Below are positions 1 through 10,875 of a stretch of DNA of 64,000 nucleotides, piece after piece. Source of the DNA: Siphonodentalium dalli (lineage: Eukaryota > Mollusca > Scaphopoda > Gadilida > Siphonodentaliidae); assembly GCA_032622095.1 (NCBI GenBank), contig CP136069.1, positions 10,496,036 through 10,560,035 of the forward strand. The letters are read 5' to 3'. Within the stretch, counting starts at the first letter, position 1. Each line of letters starts with the position of its first letter. Below the pieces are notes generated by a model. It worked only from the letters and a program-made list of their open reading frames with translations, searched no databases and was not told where the DNA came from. A program made the translations under genes and the position numbers.

Positions 1-120
1 TTGGGATTTGGAATGTGGGGTTTTGATGAATCCGGGAGAAATTGTGGGTTATCCGTATTTGCAGAATTGCCGGGTCAATCGAGGAGTCTCACGGAGAATC
101 CGTGAAACTTAACAGCTCTG

Positions 121-418
121 TTACTGTCTATTATGTGACTTTATCTGGAGTACATCAATTGGGCTGAAATGTTTAATAATTCATCAATTTAGTTACTGTC
201 TATTTTATGTGACTTTATCTGGAGTACATCAATTGGGCTGAAATGTTTAATAATTCATCAATTTAGTTACTGTCTATTTTATGTGACTTTATCTGGAGTA
301 CATCAATTGGGCTGAAATGTTTAATAATTCATCAATTTAGTTACTGTCTATCATTGACTTTATCTGGAGCACGTCCATCAGTTTGAAATGTTTAATAATT
401 AATCATTTCAGTTATACA
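121..418. repeat. ~74-bp tandem repeat, 4 units
   Basis: Unit TTACTGTCTATTTTATGTGA, then CTTTATCTGGAGTACATCAA, then TTGGGCTGAAATG and TTTAATAATTCATC. The last unit is diverged. Confidence 0.93.
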
Positions 419-1823
419 GTCCCTCCAAGATGAAGCAGCCTCATTCCGCTCATCGCATGAGGCCTTTTTTAAAGTGGTGAATCGCCAACATAAATGTTTC
501 TGCCATGAATTGAAGCAATGGCATTCAGAGTTTGGCTTACAGATATTGCGGTGATTTGATGGAAAGCTTCGCCGCGAATTGCCGCTAAACGTCCGAACCC
601 TATGGACAACACACGCATGGTTTCATTATGTCTGTCCGCGATTTTTCTCTCAGACCCCTAAACAATATCAACCGAATTTGGTGTGGTGACTTAGGGTATC
701 CAGAATTTTAAAAAAATGAATAAATATAAGTTTTAAGCCAATGGCGGTTTGTGCTCCAAAATACACCTAATAATATCCAAAATACACCTAATAATAATTG
801 ATTTTTAATTTTTCCTCGTAAACTTGAACTACATTTCTACGAGCATTATATGTCCCAGAATGATGATCTGAAGTCATAAACGAGAGGCCGATCACGATCG
901 GCAGATGTTTAACCCATACCTTGGCGATAGCGATTAGCTATTTTTATAAATTTTATAAATCCTTACATCAACCTTTTCATGAGTGCTAAAGTTTCAACAA
1001 TTCACACTTACATCGGATAGAATAGGGTTAATCTTACCCAAACTAATGAACTGATAAACACAAAATAGTCTATACAAAGCATGTCATTGTCAAGAATACC
1101 AGCACCATTAATATTACCCTGGAGCCCAAATGCAATTGAGGGAATTTCAAAATAAGACATTTCCTCTAATGATGAATATATAATTGGTGATTTATTGAAA
1201 CCCTTACTGAACCTGGATCAAAGTGAAATGGATAATATTATATCTGTCTATCGCATAATATGTGTCTATGGAATGGTTTAATTTTAATCCCAAATCTATG
1301 CAAATCAAAAGTGGACCACCATCAACCTGGACATAATATAGGAGAATGATCAAATGAAAAGCATCAAAACCATATGATGTGTGGAGAGGGTTAATCATTT
1401 GCAATGACATCATATCATGGAACTGGGAATGTGTGGCTTAATTTTTGTCTAAGATAAGACAACAGTGTATGTAGACAACAATGTCTGTAAAACATCCCTA
1501 CAAAGTAACAATGGACTATTCCAATTTAATATTTTAGAATAGGTGTCCTATAGTGTTTACATAAACTTTAGTAATGAACCTGTTTCAGTAAAGGGGTTAA
1601 CTTAATATTGCACAGAAAACAGAACTCCACCAGATAGCCATCAATCAATTTGACATTAATATGATAACAAATCCTGCCAGCCAACAGTACCACTATCAGG
1701 CTTTATAGCATGTCCCTAGTAATAATTAACTCATTTGAATTACACACATGGTCTGCGAGATATGTTCTCTTAAAATTCCCAGCAGTAATTACTTGAATTA
1801 TAAAGGGTCATAACTCTGTTAAA
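419..1823. other. no gene seen (intronic or 3' part of RAPGEF1 locus)
   Basis: AT-rich, no convincing exon. I looked here for the RasGEF catalytic motifs on the minus strand and did not find them. Confidence 0.5.
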
Positions 1824-1903
1824 ATATATTTCCGACTAAATCCTGAAAAGTTACCCATAATTCTGCTGTCGTTAGGGAGTCGATTACTTAGGGCATTACT
1901 GTA
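1824..1903. mobile_element. type B palindrome, right half only
   Basis: It runs from ATATTTCCGACTAAATCC to GGGCATTACTGTA and has lost the left arm. It abuts the 40-bp tandem repeat near exon 8. Confidence 0.75.
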
Positions 1904-1989
1904 CTTTGATTGTTGGGTGTGGTATATAATGTATTGAAACCTACTTTGATTGTTGGGTGTGGTATATAATGTATTGAAACCTACTTTGA
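1902..1989. repeat. 40-bp tandem duplication at the exon 8 donor
   Basis: TACTTTGATTGTTGGGTGTG plus GTATATAATGTATTGAAACC occurs twice, and the first 9 bases a third time within the exon. Confidence 0.93.
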
Positions 1990-2170
1990 TAGTATAGTAA
2001 TGGTCGACATTGAGCTGATCGTCTGGGCCGCCTCAACCAATCGTTTAGCCTCACATCTTTCAATGACTTTCCGCCGGAGGATTCGAGCCAACTGCAGCTC
2101 ACCGCGACACAGCAGTTCAAAGACTAATTCCATAAGTGTCTGTAGAACATTGTCCTCTATATCCTTACAA
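1985..2170 (-). CDS. RAPGEF1: RAPGEF1 (C3G) exon 8, end of RasGEF-N domain
   Basis: A 186-nt exon with acceptor TTTTCTATCTTTACAG, reading CKDIEDNVLQTLMELVFELL, then CRGELQLARILRRKVIERCE. Helices of the form LVF-L-C-GEL-LARILR are characteristic of C3G just before its catalytic domain. The 3' end is less certain: the frame reaches TAG at 1983-1981, and an AAA|GTAGGT donor overlaps it at 1985, which is used here. That donor lies in a 40-bp tandem repeat and so has a second copy at about 1945. If it is not used, the exon would be a terminal exon lacking the exchange-factor catalytic domain. The catalytic exons were not found in the remaining 1.98 kb. Confidence 0.85.
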
Positions 2171-2600
2171 CTGTAAAGATAGAAAATAATATCACATAAC
2201 CCACATGATATCATATAACCCACATAATATCACATAAACCCCATAGTATTGCATAACCCCATGTTATCACATAACCGCCATGATATCATATAACCCACAT
2301 AATATCACATAAACCCCATAGTATTGCATAACCCCATGTTATCACATAACCGCCATGATATCATATAACCCACATAATATCACATAAACCCCATAGTATT
2401 GCATAACCCCATGTTATCACATAACCGCCATGATATCATATAACCCACATAATATCACATAAACCCCATAGTATTGCATAACCCCATGTTATCACATCAG
2501 CCCATGATATCACATAACCCCGTATCACATAACCGCCATGATATCATATAAGCCCATGATATCACATAACGCCCATATCACATAACCCCATAATGTGTAG
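2160..2600. repeat. 75-bp tandem repeat with ~15-bp subunits
   Basis: CACATAATATCACATAAACC recurs at 2221, 2296, 2371 and 2446. Subunits like CCATGATATCATATAA continue irregularly to 2600. It starts at the acceptor side of exon 8. Confidence 0.93.
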
Positions 2601-3002
2601 AATATTACTCTTATATCATCACAACTGTAAAGATGGAGAATAAATAATTTTATGTAATAATATCAGATAACCTCCATGACAATATAAATATAGTAATAAA
2701 GAAATATGTTGATTTTGTTGCGTTCTATATGTGCATGCATATATGTGGTGTAACGTGGAGTCCAAATTACAGTTTTAGTTCAATAAAGTGTTCCCACACA
2801 CCTCCAGTGAAAGAGAAGCTTGACCAATACATTGCTCATATAGAAATGAGAATGTGTTCATGACCGCGGAGACCAGAAAGTAATGAAGAACATTTATATA
2901 CCCATCATTTTGACGAGCAATCCCCTGGTATCACATAATCCCCATATCATTATCATTTATAGATAGCGAATAATATCAGATAAATTAACCCCCATAATAT
3001 GC

Positions 3003-3448
3003 AAGCCTGCAAATAGCGTGGCTGTCATATGCAGAATGAGGTCCCCAGAGGGTGAATTTAGTGATGCTATCCCGCACAGCGGGCTAGCATCACCAAATTC
3101 ACCCTCTGGAGACCTCATTCTGCTTATGCCTCATCTTCTGGGAAGTATCTATAGTATCAAATTAACATTGTTTTAAGTTACATTTCCCTTCTAGGAAGTT
3201 TCTATATTCCCTAATTTGCAGAAGATAAAATTCATAATTGAGGTGCCCAATGGGTGAACATCACCAACTTCAACTGGGGAACTTCAATCTGATCGTAGGT
3301 CTGCCATATCAGTTGAGGGCCTTAGCAGAATGAGGTCCCCAGAGGGTAAATTTAGTGATGCTAGCCCGCTATGCGGGATAGCGTCACTAAATTCACCCTC
3401 TGGGGACCTCATTCTGCAAATGACAGACACGCTATTTGCAGACTTGAT
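3003..3448. mobile_element. composite type A element, three hairpins within outer inverted repeats
   Basis: Two type A hairpins (3031-3123, 3325-3417) flank a central imperfect hairpin. The whole is bounded by CTGCAAATAGCGTG (3007-3020) and its inverse CACGCTATTTGCAG (3428-3441). The central hairpin pairs GAGGTGCCCAATGGGTG with the region before AACTTCAATCTG. The right end lies 29 bp from the exon ending at 3477. Confidence 0.7.
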
Positions 3449-3476
3449 AATAAGTCTTTAAGAACATGGAACTCAC

Positions 3477-3651
3477 CTCAACTCATCAATCACTCGTATC
3501 ATAAGAGAGAAAGCGTTTCTGGAAAGACGTTTCTTAGTATGGTCGGTGAAGTTGTGGAATTTATTGAATCTGTATAATAATTTGGCGATGAGCTCTCTAG
3601 GTGAGATGAAGGTCCGGTACGTCGTGAGGAAAGCTTCTTGATAAATAAACT
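3477..3651 (-). CDS. RAPGEF1: RAPGEF1 (C3G) exon 7, RasGEF-N core (EAFLTTYRTF)
   Basis: A 175-nt exon encoding 57 full codons. It contains the hallmark RasGEF-N sequence EAFLTTYRTFISPRELIAKL, then LLYRFNKFHNF, a basic stretch HTKKRLSRNAFSL and MIRVIDEL. The acceptor is a long pyrimidine tract (TTTTTCTTTTCTTCACAG), and the donor is AG|GTGAGT. Both phases match their neighbours: A+AG at the start and AG+T at the end. The conserved FLTTYRTF block is present in nearly all RasGEF-N domains; the surrounding residues and gene context point to C3G. A decayed copy of the acceptor and first codons lies 290 bp upstream at 3922-3963. Confidence 0.93.
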
Positions 3652-3707
3652 CTGTGAAGAAAAGAAAAACAAATTATTCAAGATACTTCCCAGAAGATGA
3701 TGCCTAA

Positions 3708-3797
3708 GTAGAATAAGGTCCTCAGACTGCCCAGATGGTGAATTTAGTTAGTCTGCATGGTAGGGTAACTAAATTCACCCTCTGGGGACCTCATTCT
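3708..3797. mobile_element. type A hairpin, diverged
   Basis: The left arm is altered (GTAGAATAAGGTCCTCAG) and the right arm is normal up to CTCATTCTG. Together with the next copy it separates two versions of the exon-7 acceptor. Confidence 0.7.
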
Positions 3798-3823
3798 GTA
3801 AATGTCCAGCACCATATTCTCAT

Positions 3824-3916
3824 GCAGAATGAGGTCCCCAGAGGGTGAATTTAGTGATGCTAGCCCACTGTGCGGGGTAGCATAATTAAAATCACACTCT
3901 GGGGACCTCATTCTGC
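3824..3916. mobile_element. type A hairpin
   Basis: Both GCAGAATGAGG and CCTCATTCTGC ends are intact; loop region GCTAGCCCACTG. It ends 6 bp before the decayed exon-7 copy. Confidence 0.8.
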
Positions 3917-3921
3917 AAATG

Positions 3922-3963
3922 ACTTCTTGGTAAATGAACTCTGTGACAAAAAGAAAAACAAAT
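3922..3963 (-). pseudogene. decayed copy of the RAPGEF1 exon 7 acceptor and first codons
   Basis: The minus strand has TTGTTTTTCTTTTTGTCACAG and then FIYQE-like codons, about 90% like 3632-3673. It stops at the type A hairpin on its left. Confidence 0.75.
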
Positions 3964-4376
3964 TCCATAAATTATTATATTTTCATATAACTTTTTCTTC
4001 CAAAAAAAAATTGTATCTCCACTCCTGGAAGCCTCAAAATGTTATCCTATGCCCGGGGTTTATCCTACTCACAGCGTTGACAATCTATTTATATCCAGCT
4101 CATGAGCATATTCTGAGTAACATTTATTGAATCAATGAATGAAATGACGTTATTTTCCTTATATGGGGTAGTATCATTGTGCATTATTTTAACGAAACCA
4201 ATAGTCAAGTAATAGTGAAAACTTGTGAATGAATGACGTCATTTACCTTGTTTTCCTTGCGTGTAAGTTTAATCAAAACATTAGTTAATTTTCAGTTATC
4301 AGAAATATCTTATAAAAGCCTTTTATTAGAGTTTGGTCGTAAAAAACTGTTGTCAACTTGTGGAAATACAGTAATG

Positions 4377-4561
4377 CTCCAATTAATCGACTCCTTAAAC
4401 ACAGCAGAATTATGGGTAACTTTTCAGGATTTAGTCGGAAATATGGTTTGTTGCCATTCATCGGAAAGCTCTCGGGGAGAGCCATATTTCCGACTAAATC
4501 CTGAAAAGTTACCCATAATTCTGCTGTGTTTAAGGAGTCAATTAATTAGAGCATTACTGTA
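4377..4561. mobile_element. type B palindrome
   Basis: Ends are TACAGTAATGCTC and GAGCATTACTGTA. The arms are slightly shortened around the loop. Confidence 0.88.
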
Positions 4562-4959
4562 CACAGCACTTAACTGTCCTCTCATGAGATGCGAGGTTTA
4601 ATTTCATTTGGCTAACACCATATCTCAATCGAGGAAAAATTTCGTCTGTCACTGAAGACAGTTAAGTATTGTCTATTTATCCAGACAACTATACTTGAAC
4701 AATGTAAGTGAGGGAATACTCGAACAACAAGAGGTTGCATTGGCCTGGCTGGCATACCCCCATGGTAGCCAATTCAAACCGACAAAGTACGTATGAGATA
4801 TCTGCTCAGACTAATAAAAAAACATACTTTATTCATATAAACAAAGATAAATAACTCTAAAACGGAAAATCTGGAAAAAAACTGAACATCCATAACAAAT
4901 TTCATTCAGATCTGACAACTGGTGTTTGAGATATTCGCCCGGACAGACATACGAGGTAA

Positions 4960-5112
4960 ATCCAGTAATTTCTTAAATGTTTGTGAAAACCCTGTGCCAA
5001 TGCATTGTCTTATATTTGCGAGACTCCCATAGGGCGCCTCGCATATATAAGAGATTGCACTGGCACAGCTTCTTTAATGCTGCACCAGCACAGCTCCCAG
5101 TCATGAAATGGA
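4960..5112. mobile_element. type P5-like remnant with palindromic module
   Basis: A module variant with GACTCCCATAGGGCGCCTC in the loop, followed by GCACAGCTCCCAGTCATGAAA. The TTAA ends are not preserved. Confidence 0.5.
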
Positions 5113-5484
5113 TAAATATCAATTAAAAGTAACCTGAATCAAGGCATTACCATGCCATTAGATTACCTTCATTTTGGCACATGGTGGCAGACCATTATTT
5201 TTTTTGATCAAATACATGAAAGAAATTTATGAAACCTAATATTTAAATTGATATATATGAAGAAGGCATCTCTTCTGTGTTAGTTTGGGCACAATTCCAT
5301 ATTTTGGGGACCCTCTTTTCAGCATGAACTTAAGTGGAATTTAAATAATTCTAAAATCACTCAACTGGATAAGAATAATATTGATTCGGAGATCTTTTTG
5401 CTGCAAATAGTTTTTCCAAAGTAAAAAAGTTTAGAAATACATGTATAAACCTGAGTGAGCCTGAGTTTAGTGTGCCTTTCTTTT
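5113..5484. other. intron, nothing recognised
   Basis: AT-rich unique-looking sequence. Confidence 0.5.
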
Positions 5485-5893
5485 GCAGAATGAGGTCCCC
5501 AGAGGGTGAATTTAGTGATGCTATCTCGCATAGTGGATTAGCATCACCAAATTCACCCTTTGGGGACCTTATTCTGCATGGCCTCGTCTGCTATGGGAGA
5601 CATACATGTAGACTCAGATTGAAGTTCCCAAATGGTGAATATTGTGGTGTACACCCATTGGGAACCTCGATTATGCAATGTGTCGTCTAACAATTTGGGG
5701 ATATAAGAGAAACTAAACTAAAAAAAAAATAGAATCTATGTGAAGAAGTTTCTATAGATATTTGATAATAAAGAAACTTTCCAGAGAAGATGAGGCCTAA
5801 GCAGAATGAGGTTCCCCAGATGGTAATTTAGTGATGCTAGCCCACTATGTGGGATAGCGTCACTAAATTCACCCCCTGGCGTCCTCATTCTGC
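5485..5893. mobile_element. composite type A element (hairpins 5485-5577 and 5801-5893)
   Basis: Two 93-bp hairpins surround a central imperfect palindrome (GAAGTTCCCAAATGGTGAAT ... CCCATTGGGAACCTC, 5622-5670) and a spacer with CTAAACTAAAAAAAAAATAG. Confidence 0.75.
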
Positions 5894-5919
5894 AAATGAC
5901 AGGCACCTTATTATCAGGC

Positions 5920-6071
5920 TTAACCCTTTGAGTGCCAGGGGCCGATCTTATCGGCCCTAAACCTACAAAATAAGTCTGTTGGTCCTATGGTCGACTCGCA
6001 TATATAAGAGAATGCATTGGCACAGGGTATATGGGTTGATACAAAAATCGACCTGGCACTCAAAGGGTTAA
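5920..6071. mobile_element. type P1 TTAA element, internally deleted
   Basis: CCCTTTGAGTGCCAGG ends are intact; half of the palindromic module and the AT-rich spacer are gone. Confidence 0.82.
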
Positions 6072-6416
6072 ACCTGAGTCAACATGTGTTCGTAAGCTAT
6101 AAATGAGTAAAAAAAGAGTCCAATTCTTTTAGAATATGACGATTCAAATGGTGATAAATATAATATAACTATATAATTATAAGAAGACAAGAAATTTTAC
6201 CATGTAACTGAGACAATGATAAGATGACAATTTCTACCTGAGCGCACCAGTCATACATCCTTTCTGACTCTGTCACCAGCTGGATACTGAGGTTTTCTAT
6301 ATTTAGCGCAGGTTTTCCCCAGCCAAAATGGCAATACCGATCGTCCCAAAGTCAAATTTTCTATGTGTTTTCAGCCTTTTCCCACACTAAAAACTAATAC
6401 AACATGTACAGTAATG

Positions 6417-6611
6417 GCCTAATTAATCGACTCCTTAACACATCAGAATTATTGGTAACTTTTCAGGATTTAGGCGGAAATATGGCTTGTTGCCATTCAT
6501 CGGAAAGCTCTCCCCGATGAATGGCAACAAGCCATATTTCCAACTAAATCCTGAAAAGTTAACCACAATTCTGCTGTGGTTAAGGAGTTGATTATTTAGG
6601 CCATTACTGTA
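6417..6611. mobile_element. type B palindrome
   Basis: Ends are TACAGTAATGGCC and GGCCATTACTGTA, a paired change from GCCC showing that both arms carry the same variant. The loop is CTCTCCCC. Confidence 0.88.
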
Positions 6612-7233
6612 ATGGACAATTAGAGCGGTAGACTTGTTGACGATTTTCGTAAGATACTCAGCAAAATGGAAGCCAATTAGAAATCTTGTGTTTGATGTTA
6701 GCCATGCATGTTGTCGTCCATGTGCGTTTAGACTTTTGTGTTGATAAAATAATCGGAAAACCAAATCACACCATTTCGCGAATATAGTTCTTTGGTTCTA
6801 GTGGGACTTTCCAAACTTAAGATAAGAAATTACTTAATTTTTTTTTGATATTTCGTGTGCTTAAGAAGTGTGTCTCTGTCTAAAGAGTATATATATTAAC
6901 ACCGCGGAAGTCCACCAACTGTGGGTAAAATGTTTCAACTACATGTATATGGAAATAGACAGAACATAGTGCGCATTTGAATTGAGAATCGGAGCAAGAA
7001 TTTATATTTCACGATATATTTCAAGTCCGCAACAAGTTTGATAAAAGATTCTAGATTATGATGCAAGTTGTGTTCTGTATTTATTCCACACTCTTGTGTC
7101 AGATAAGTTTAATTCATGACTGACTACCATTGGTGCTATAACTGACTTTATTGTGATGAAAACTGATGAAAAACGGGTAGTTATCTGTGCATCACCTAAG
7201 CGGAATGTTGATGTTGTGTACTTCAAAACGAAA
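6612..7233. other. intron, nothing recognised
   Basis: No repeat shared within the window was seen. Confidence 0.5.
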
Positions 7234-7450
7234 TACAGTAATTCCCTAAATAATCAACTCCTTATCCACAACACAATTATGGCTAATTATTCAGGATTTA
7301 TTCGGAAATATGGCTTGTTGCCATTCATCGGAAAGCTCTCACTGAGAGCTTTCCGATGAATGGCAACAAGCCATATTTCCGCCTAAATCCTGAAAAATTA
7401 CCCATAATTCTGCTGTGGTTAAGGAGTCGATTATTTAGAGCATTACTGTA
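7234..7450. mobile_element. type B palindrome
   Basis: TACAGTAATTCCC and AGAGCATTACTGTA ends; the centre is GAAAGCTCTCACTGAGAGC. Confidence 0.88.
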
Positions 7451-7473
7451 GTTCTTGCTTGTATTCCTCTTGT

Positions 7474-7675
7474 CATTCAATAACACGTATTCAATGGCTG
7501 GCATTTCAGATGAATACATGTGTCTCAGATCACTGGGTGTGGAATAATATCTAAAATTCTTAAAACCATTCAACAACACGTATTTAATGGCTGGCATTTC
7601 AGATGAATACATGTGTCTCAGACCACTGGGTGTGGAATAATATCTAACATTCTTAAAACCATTGAAATACACTCT
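7474..7675. repeat. ~92-bp direct duplication
   Basis: ATGGCTGGCATTTCAGATGA and GAATACATGTGTCTCAGA occur in both units. A third, diverged piece is at 8571-8700. Confidence 0.88.
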
Positions 7676-7718
7676 TTAAATCACTAATTCAGTCCATGAA
7701 ATGTATATTGTACGTAAA

Positions 7719-8180
7719 TTTAATTTTATTACATGATCCTACCCTTATTCCATTCAATAAACCCATTCTATAAATTGTGATATTAAACGTTCATTTAATA
7801 AATAAATAGTTACAGGTGACCTTTGACTTCCGGTTTGTCGTTTGTTTACATTCCGTATGCTGCATCTCAAAATACTATGGCTTCCAGTGGCTTCCAATAT
7901 TCATTTAATGAATGAAGAGTTTGAAAAGTTATTTCATTAAATATAAGCCATTAAATACGTCAATGAGTCTTGATTTATCTGGAACTATTTCTTTACGCGG
8001 GCAACACAAATAGTTATGTGAAACGCCATTTGTTGATTTAAGTATGTTTTGTCGAGGTTTTGGATCATGTAATAAATAGAGTCTTTAACTCATCCCCCGT
8101 TTCTTGACCTCGCCAGACCTAATTTACTGGACTCGTTTTGTAAATGCTGCTATAAACTGGGAACTTGTTGTAGATCGTCT
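7719..8180. repeat. dispersed repeat, copy 1 (inverted copy at 24228-24585)
   Basis: CCTACCCTTATTCCATTCAA, TATAAATTGTGATAT, CATCTCAAAATACT and CAGACCTAATTTACTGG all recur in reverse order and strand at 24.2-24.6 kb. Family not recognised. Confidence 0.8.
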
Positions 8181-8428
8181 ATATATAAATTAGTTAATTT
8201 ATTGTGATAGATATGAGATGTACATGTATGCCACTATTATAGCTGTTGAGACAATGGAAAATATAACAATTATTATATTTATAACAATTATTATATTATT
8301 TATAACATTTATTAAACTAGTACAGAAAAAGTTGTCCAAGGATTATCTTTGTTTTCAACTGAAATATTAGGAGAAACATTATTAAACATGCCCGGTGGGA
8401 GTAATAATATAATAATATATTTACAACT

Positions 8429-8451
8429 GGGGGGGGGGGGGGGGGGGGGGG
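8429..8451. repeat. poly(G) run, 23 bases
   Basis: An uninterrupted G run followed by GTGGTGGTG. Its length is prone to assembly and sequencing error. Confidence 0.9.
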
Positions 8452-9061
8452 TGGTGGTGTCAATCATTATTGAGTGTGTGTGTGGGTGGGTGAAAAGCAA
8501 TTTTTTCCACAGCTCAAAAAAAACCTTTTCAAATATTTTTAAAATAATATTATAATAATATTTACAAAATTGAATACATGTGTCTCAGACCAACAGGTGC
8601 AGAATAATATTCTTAAAATCATTGAAATACACTCTTTTAATCACTAAATCTTGAGTCCATGAACTATATATTGTGCGTAAATTACACTCTATCACTCAAA
8701 ACTTCATTTAGACAGTCAGTATAGATTGTTTCTGGTTGTAAAATTACCATATTACAAACTGTATTACATGGTACATGTATATGTTAGTCTAGGTAACGTT
8801 GTATATAAATGACTTGAGATATACACATGTACATGTATTCAGCATATGGCCTGATTATGTCATGCTCACCAACAGTTTTCACCAGGTAGTCCTATGCAAA
8901 ACTGAAATCTTTATTTAACAGGCCACATTCCATTTTTGCATGAAGTACATTGACTGGACGGTTTCTGGTTTATGGCAGTTTGTGCATTGGCCAGTTTTCC
9001 GGTTTTCCAGCCATGTTCAAAGGGTTAAATAATAACCAAGGCGATATATAAAGTTTAATGT
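8452..9061. other. intron, mostly unrecognised
   Basis: Includes the third partial copy (8571-8700) of the 92-bp duplication at 7474. Confidence 0.5.
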
Positions 9062-9159
9062 TTAACCCACAGGGAGCCTCACACAGATGGAAGCATGCAC
9101 TATGGAGTGTCGTCTGCTGTAGTCCATGTGGGGCTCTCTATGGGTCATGAACGGGTTAA
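9062..9159. mobile_element. small TTAA-flanked hairpin
   Basis: 98 bp from TTAACCCACAGGGAGCC to ATGAACGGGTTAA, with GGGAGCCTCACA pairing with TGTGGGGCTCTC. A related piece is at 31010-31054. Confidence 0.55.
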
Positions 9160-9229
9160 AAAGTCAATGCTGTAGCATCAAAGTACAATCACTACAGACT
9201 AGCTTATTTATGCTGGGAAGAATTCCATT

Positions 9230-9546
9230 TACCCTGCTGGACAAAAAAAGTGTCCACTTAACTGCGGTGCGGTTAGCATTGCAACCACGGCCAAAATGCA
9301 ACTACATCGCGGCTTCACGGCTAACTACAGTTGGGTCGCGGTGTACTTGCCATTCGGCCATGGTGTAGTTGCCGCGGTGTGTATTCATTAAACTGAAAAA
9401 AGACGATACAAACCAAAATCTGACCACGGTGTACATGGCGTTCGGCCGCGGTGTACTTGCTGTTCGGCCACAGTGTACTTGCCGTTCGGCCATGGTGTAC
9501 TTGCGCACCGCGGTGCCAATGGAGACTAGTTTTGTCCAACGGGGTA
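9230..9546. mobile_element. GC-rich foldback element with 22-bp tandem repeats
   Basis: Ends TACCCTGCTGGACAAAA and TTTTGTCCAACGGGGTA are inverted. Inside is a run of CCGCGGTGTACTTGCCGTTC-like units and AGACGATACAAACC. Confidence 0.65.
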
Positions 9547-9598
9547 TGTATGAAGAATTTAACCTGCATGACATAGTTACATGTACATGCCTGCAAAT

Positions 9599-9813
9599 AG
9601 CACCCCAGAGGGTGAATTTCTTCTGCAAATTAGGGGATATAGAAACTTCCTAGAAGGGAAATGTAACTAAAAACAATGCTAATTTTATAATATAGAAACT
9701 TCCCAGAAGATGAGGCCTAAGCAGAATGAGGTCCTCAGTGGGTGAATTTGGTGATGCTAGCCAGCTGTGCGGGATAGCATCACTAAATTCACCCTCTGGG
9801 GACCTCATTCTGC
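9599..9813. mobile_element. type A composite, left hairpin decayed, right hairpin 9721-9813 intact
   Basis: Only CCCCAGAGGGTGAATTT of the left hairpin remains near 9602. The spacer carries AAACTTCCCAGAAGATGAGG before the intact right hairpin. Confidence 0.7.
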
Positions 9814-10254
9814 AAATGACACACACTATTTGCAGGCTTGATGACATACTGAATAATGTCGCTCCAACAACTGAATATTCTATTCAAAGTCGAGAACAAA
9901 GAAAAACCTCAGATAAAGTAAAACTAAAATAATTATTGAAGTTATCTAAAGAAATATTACATCTAAATAATAATACAACTACAAAGGAGAATACATGGGT
10001 GTTACAGAGATAACTAACAGATTCAAACCACCAACACTTATACCCATGCCAAGGTGTGAAAACAGAGGAAACACAAAATAAATCCCAGAAATCGTAATAA
10101 TGTTCACAACATCAATATGACAGCTATCAGTCTGCTTTTCGTCATTTAATATTCACACCCTCTGCATTCACATAATTAGCTTCCTTAAGAATCAGTACAA
10201 ATCGTGATACGGTTACACGCATGTTCCCGACGTTCATCAGGCTATAACTGAAGT

Positions 10255-10600
10255 CGACCACTTCATAAAAAGAGATGAACCACCTTTGTCACTTCAAGCC
10301 GACCGTGTGCACACGATCGGTACACGGTGTCCACTTCACACAAAGCGATGAACCACCTTCGTCACTTCAAGCCGACTGTGTGCACACGATCGGTACACGG
10401 TGTCCACTTCACACAAAGCGATGAACCACCTTCGTCACTTCAAGCCGATCGTGTGCATGCACTGTGCGTGGTGTCCACTTCATAAAAAGAGATGAACCAC
10501 CTTCGTCACTTCAAGCCGATCATGTGCATGCACTGTGCGTGGTGTCCACTTCACAAAAAGTGAAGAACCACCTTCGTCACTTCAAGCTGCTAGTTGTTAT
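10255..10600. repeat. ~70-73-bp tandem repeat, 5 units
   Basis: Each unit has GATGAACCACCTTCGTCACT, TCAAGCCGA and GTGTCCACTTCA. Later units replace CACACGATCGGTACACG with CATGCACTGTGCGTG. Confidence 0.92.
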
Positions 10601-10875
10601 TGGGAAACTGTGTTGGAATTTGAATAATATATGTTACTTGAAAATGTTGTGGTACTTTTGAAAAGTTGTTCAAATTATTAATGTTTTATTAAAATGTATT
10701 TGTATATGATTATAAGATATGACTTGTAGATTGTTTGGGGGTCATTGATTTTGACCGGCAGAATAATTAAACAAAGTTTGTGTGAATCCCTTCTAGCTAG
10801 GGGCTGGGAACTTGATATGAATATGGAATCATGTACGGACATGTAATATTCCCCCGGCTCATATATAAAATCATA

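Noticed and set aside
1-1980. RasGEF catalytic-domain exons expected after exon 8
   Set aside because: No minus-strand sequence resembling the conserved catalytic motifs was found; they probably lie beyond the left edge.
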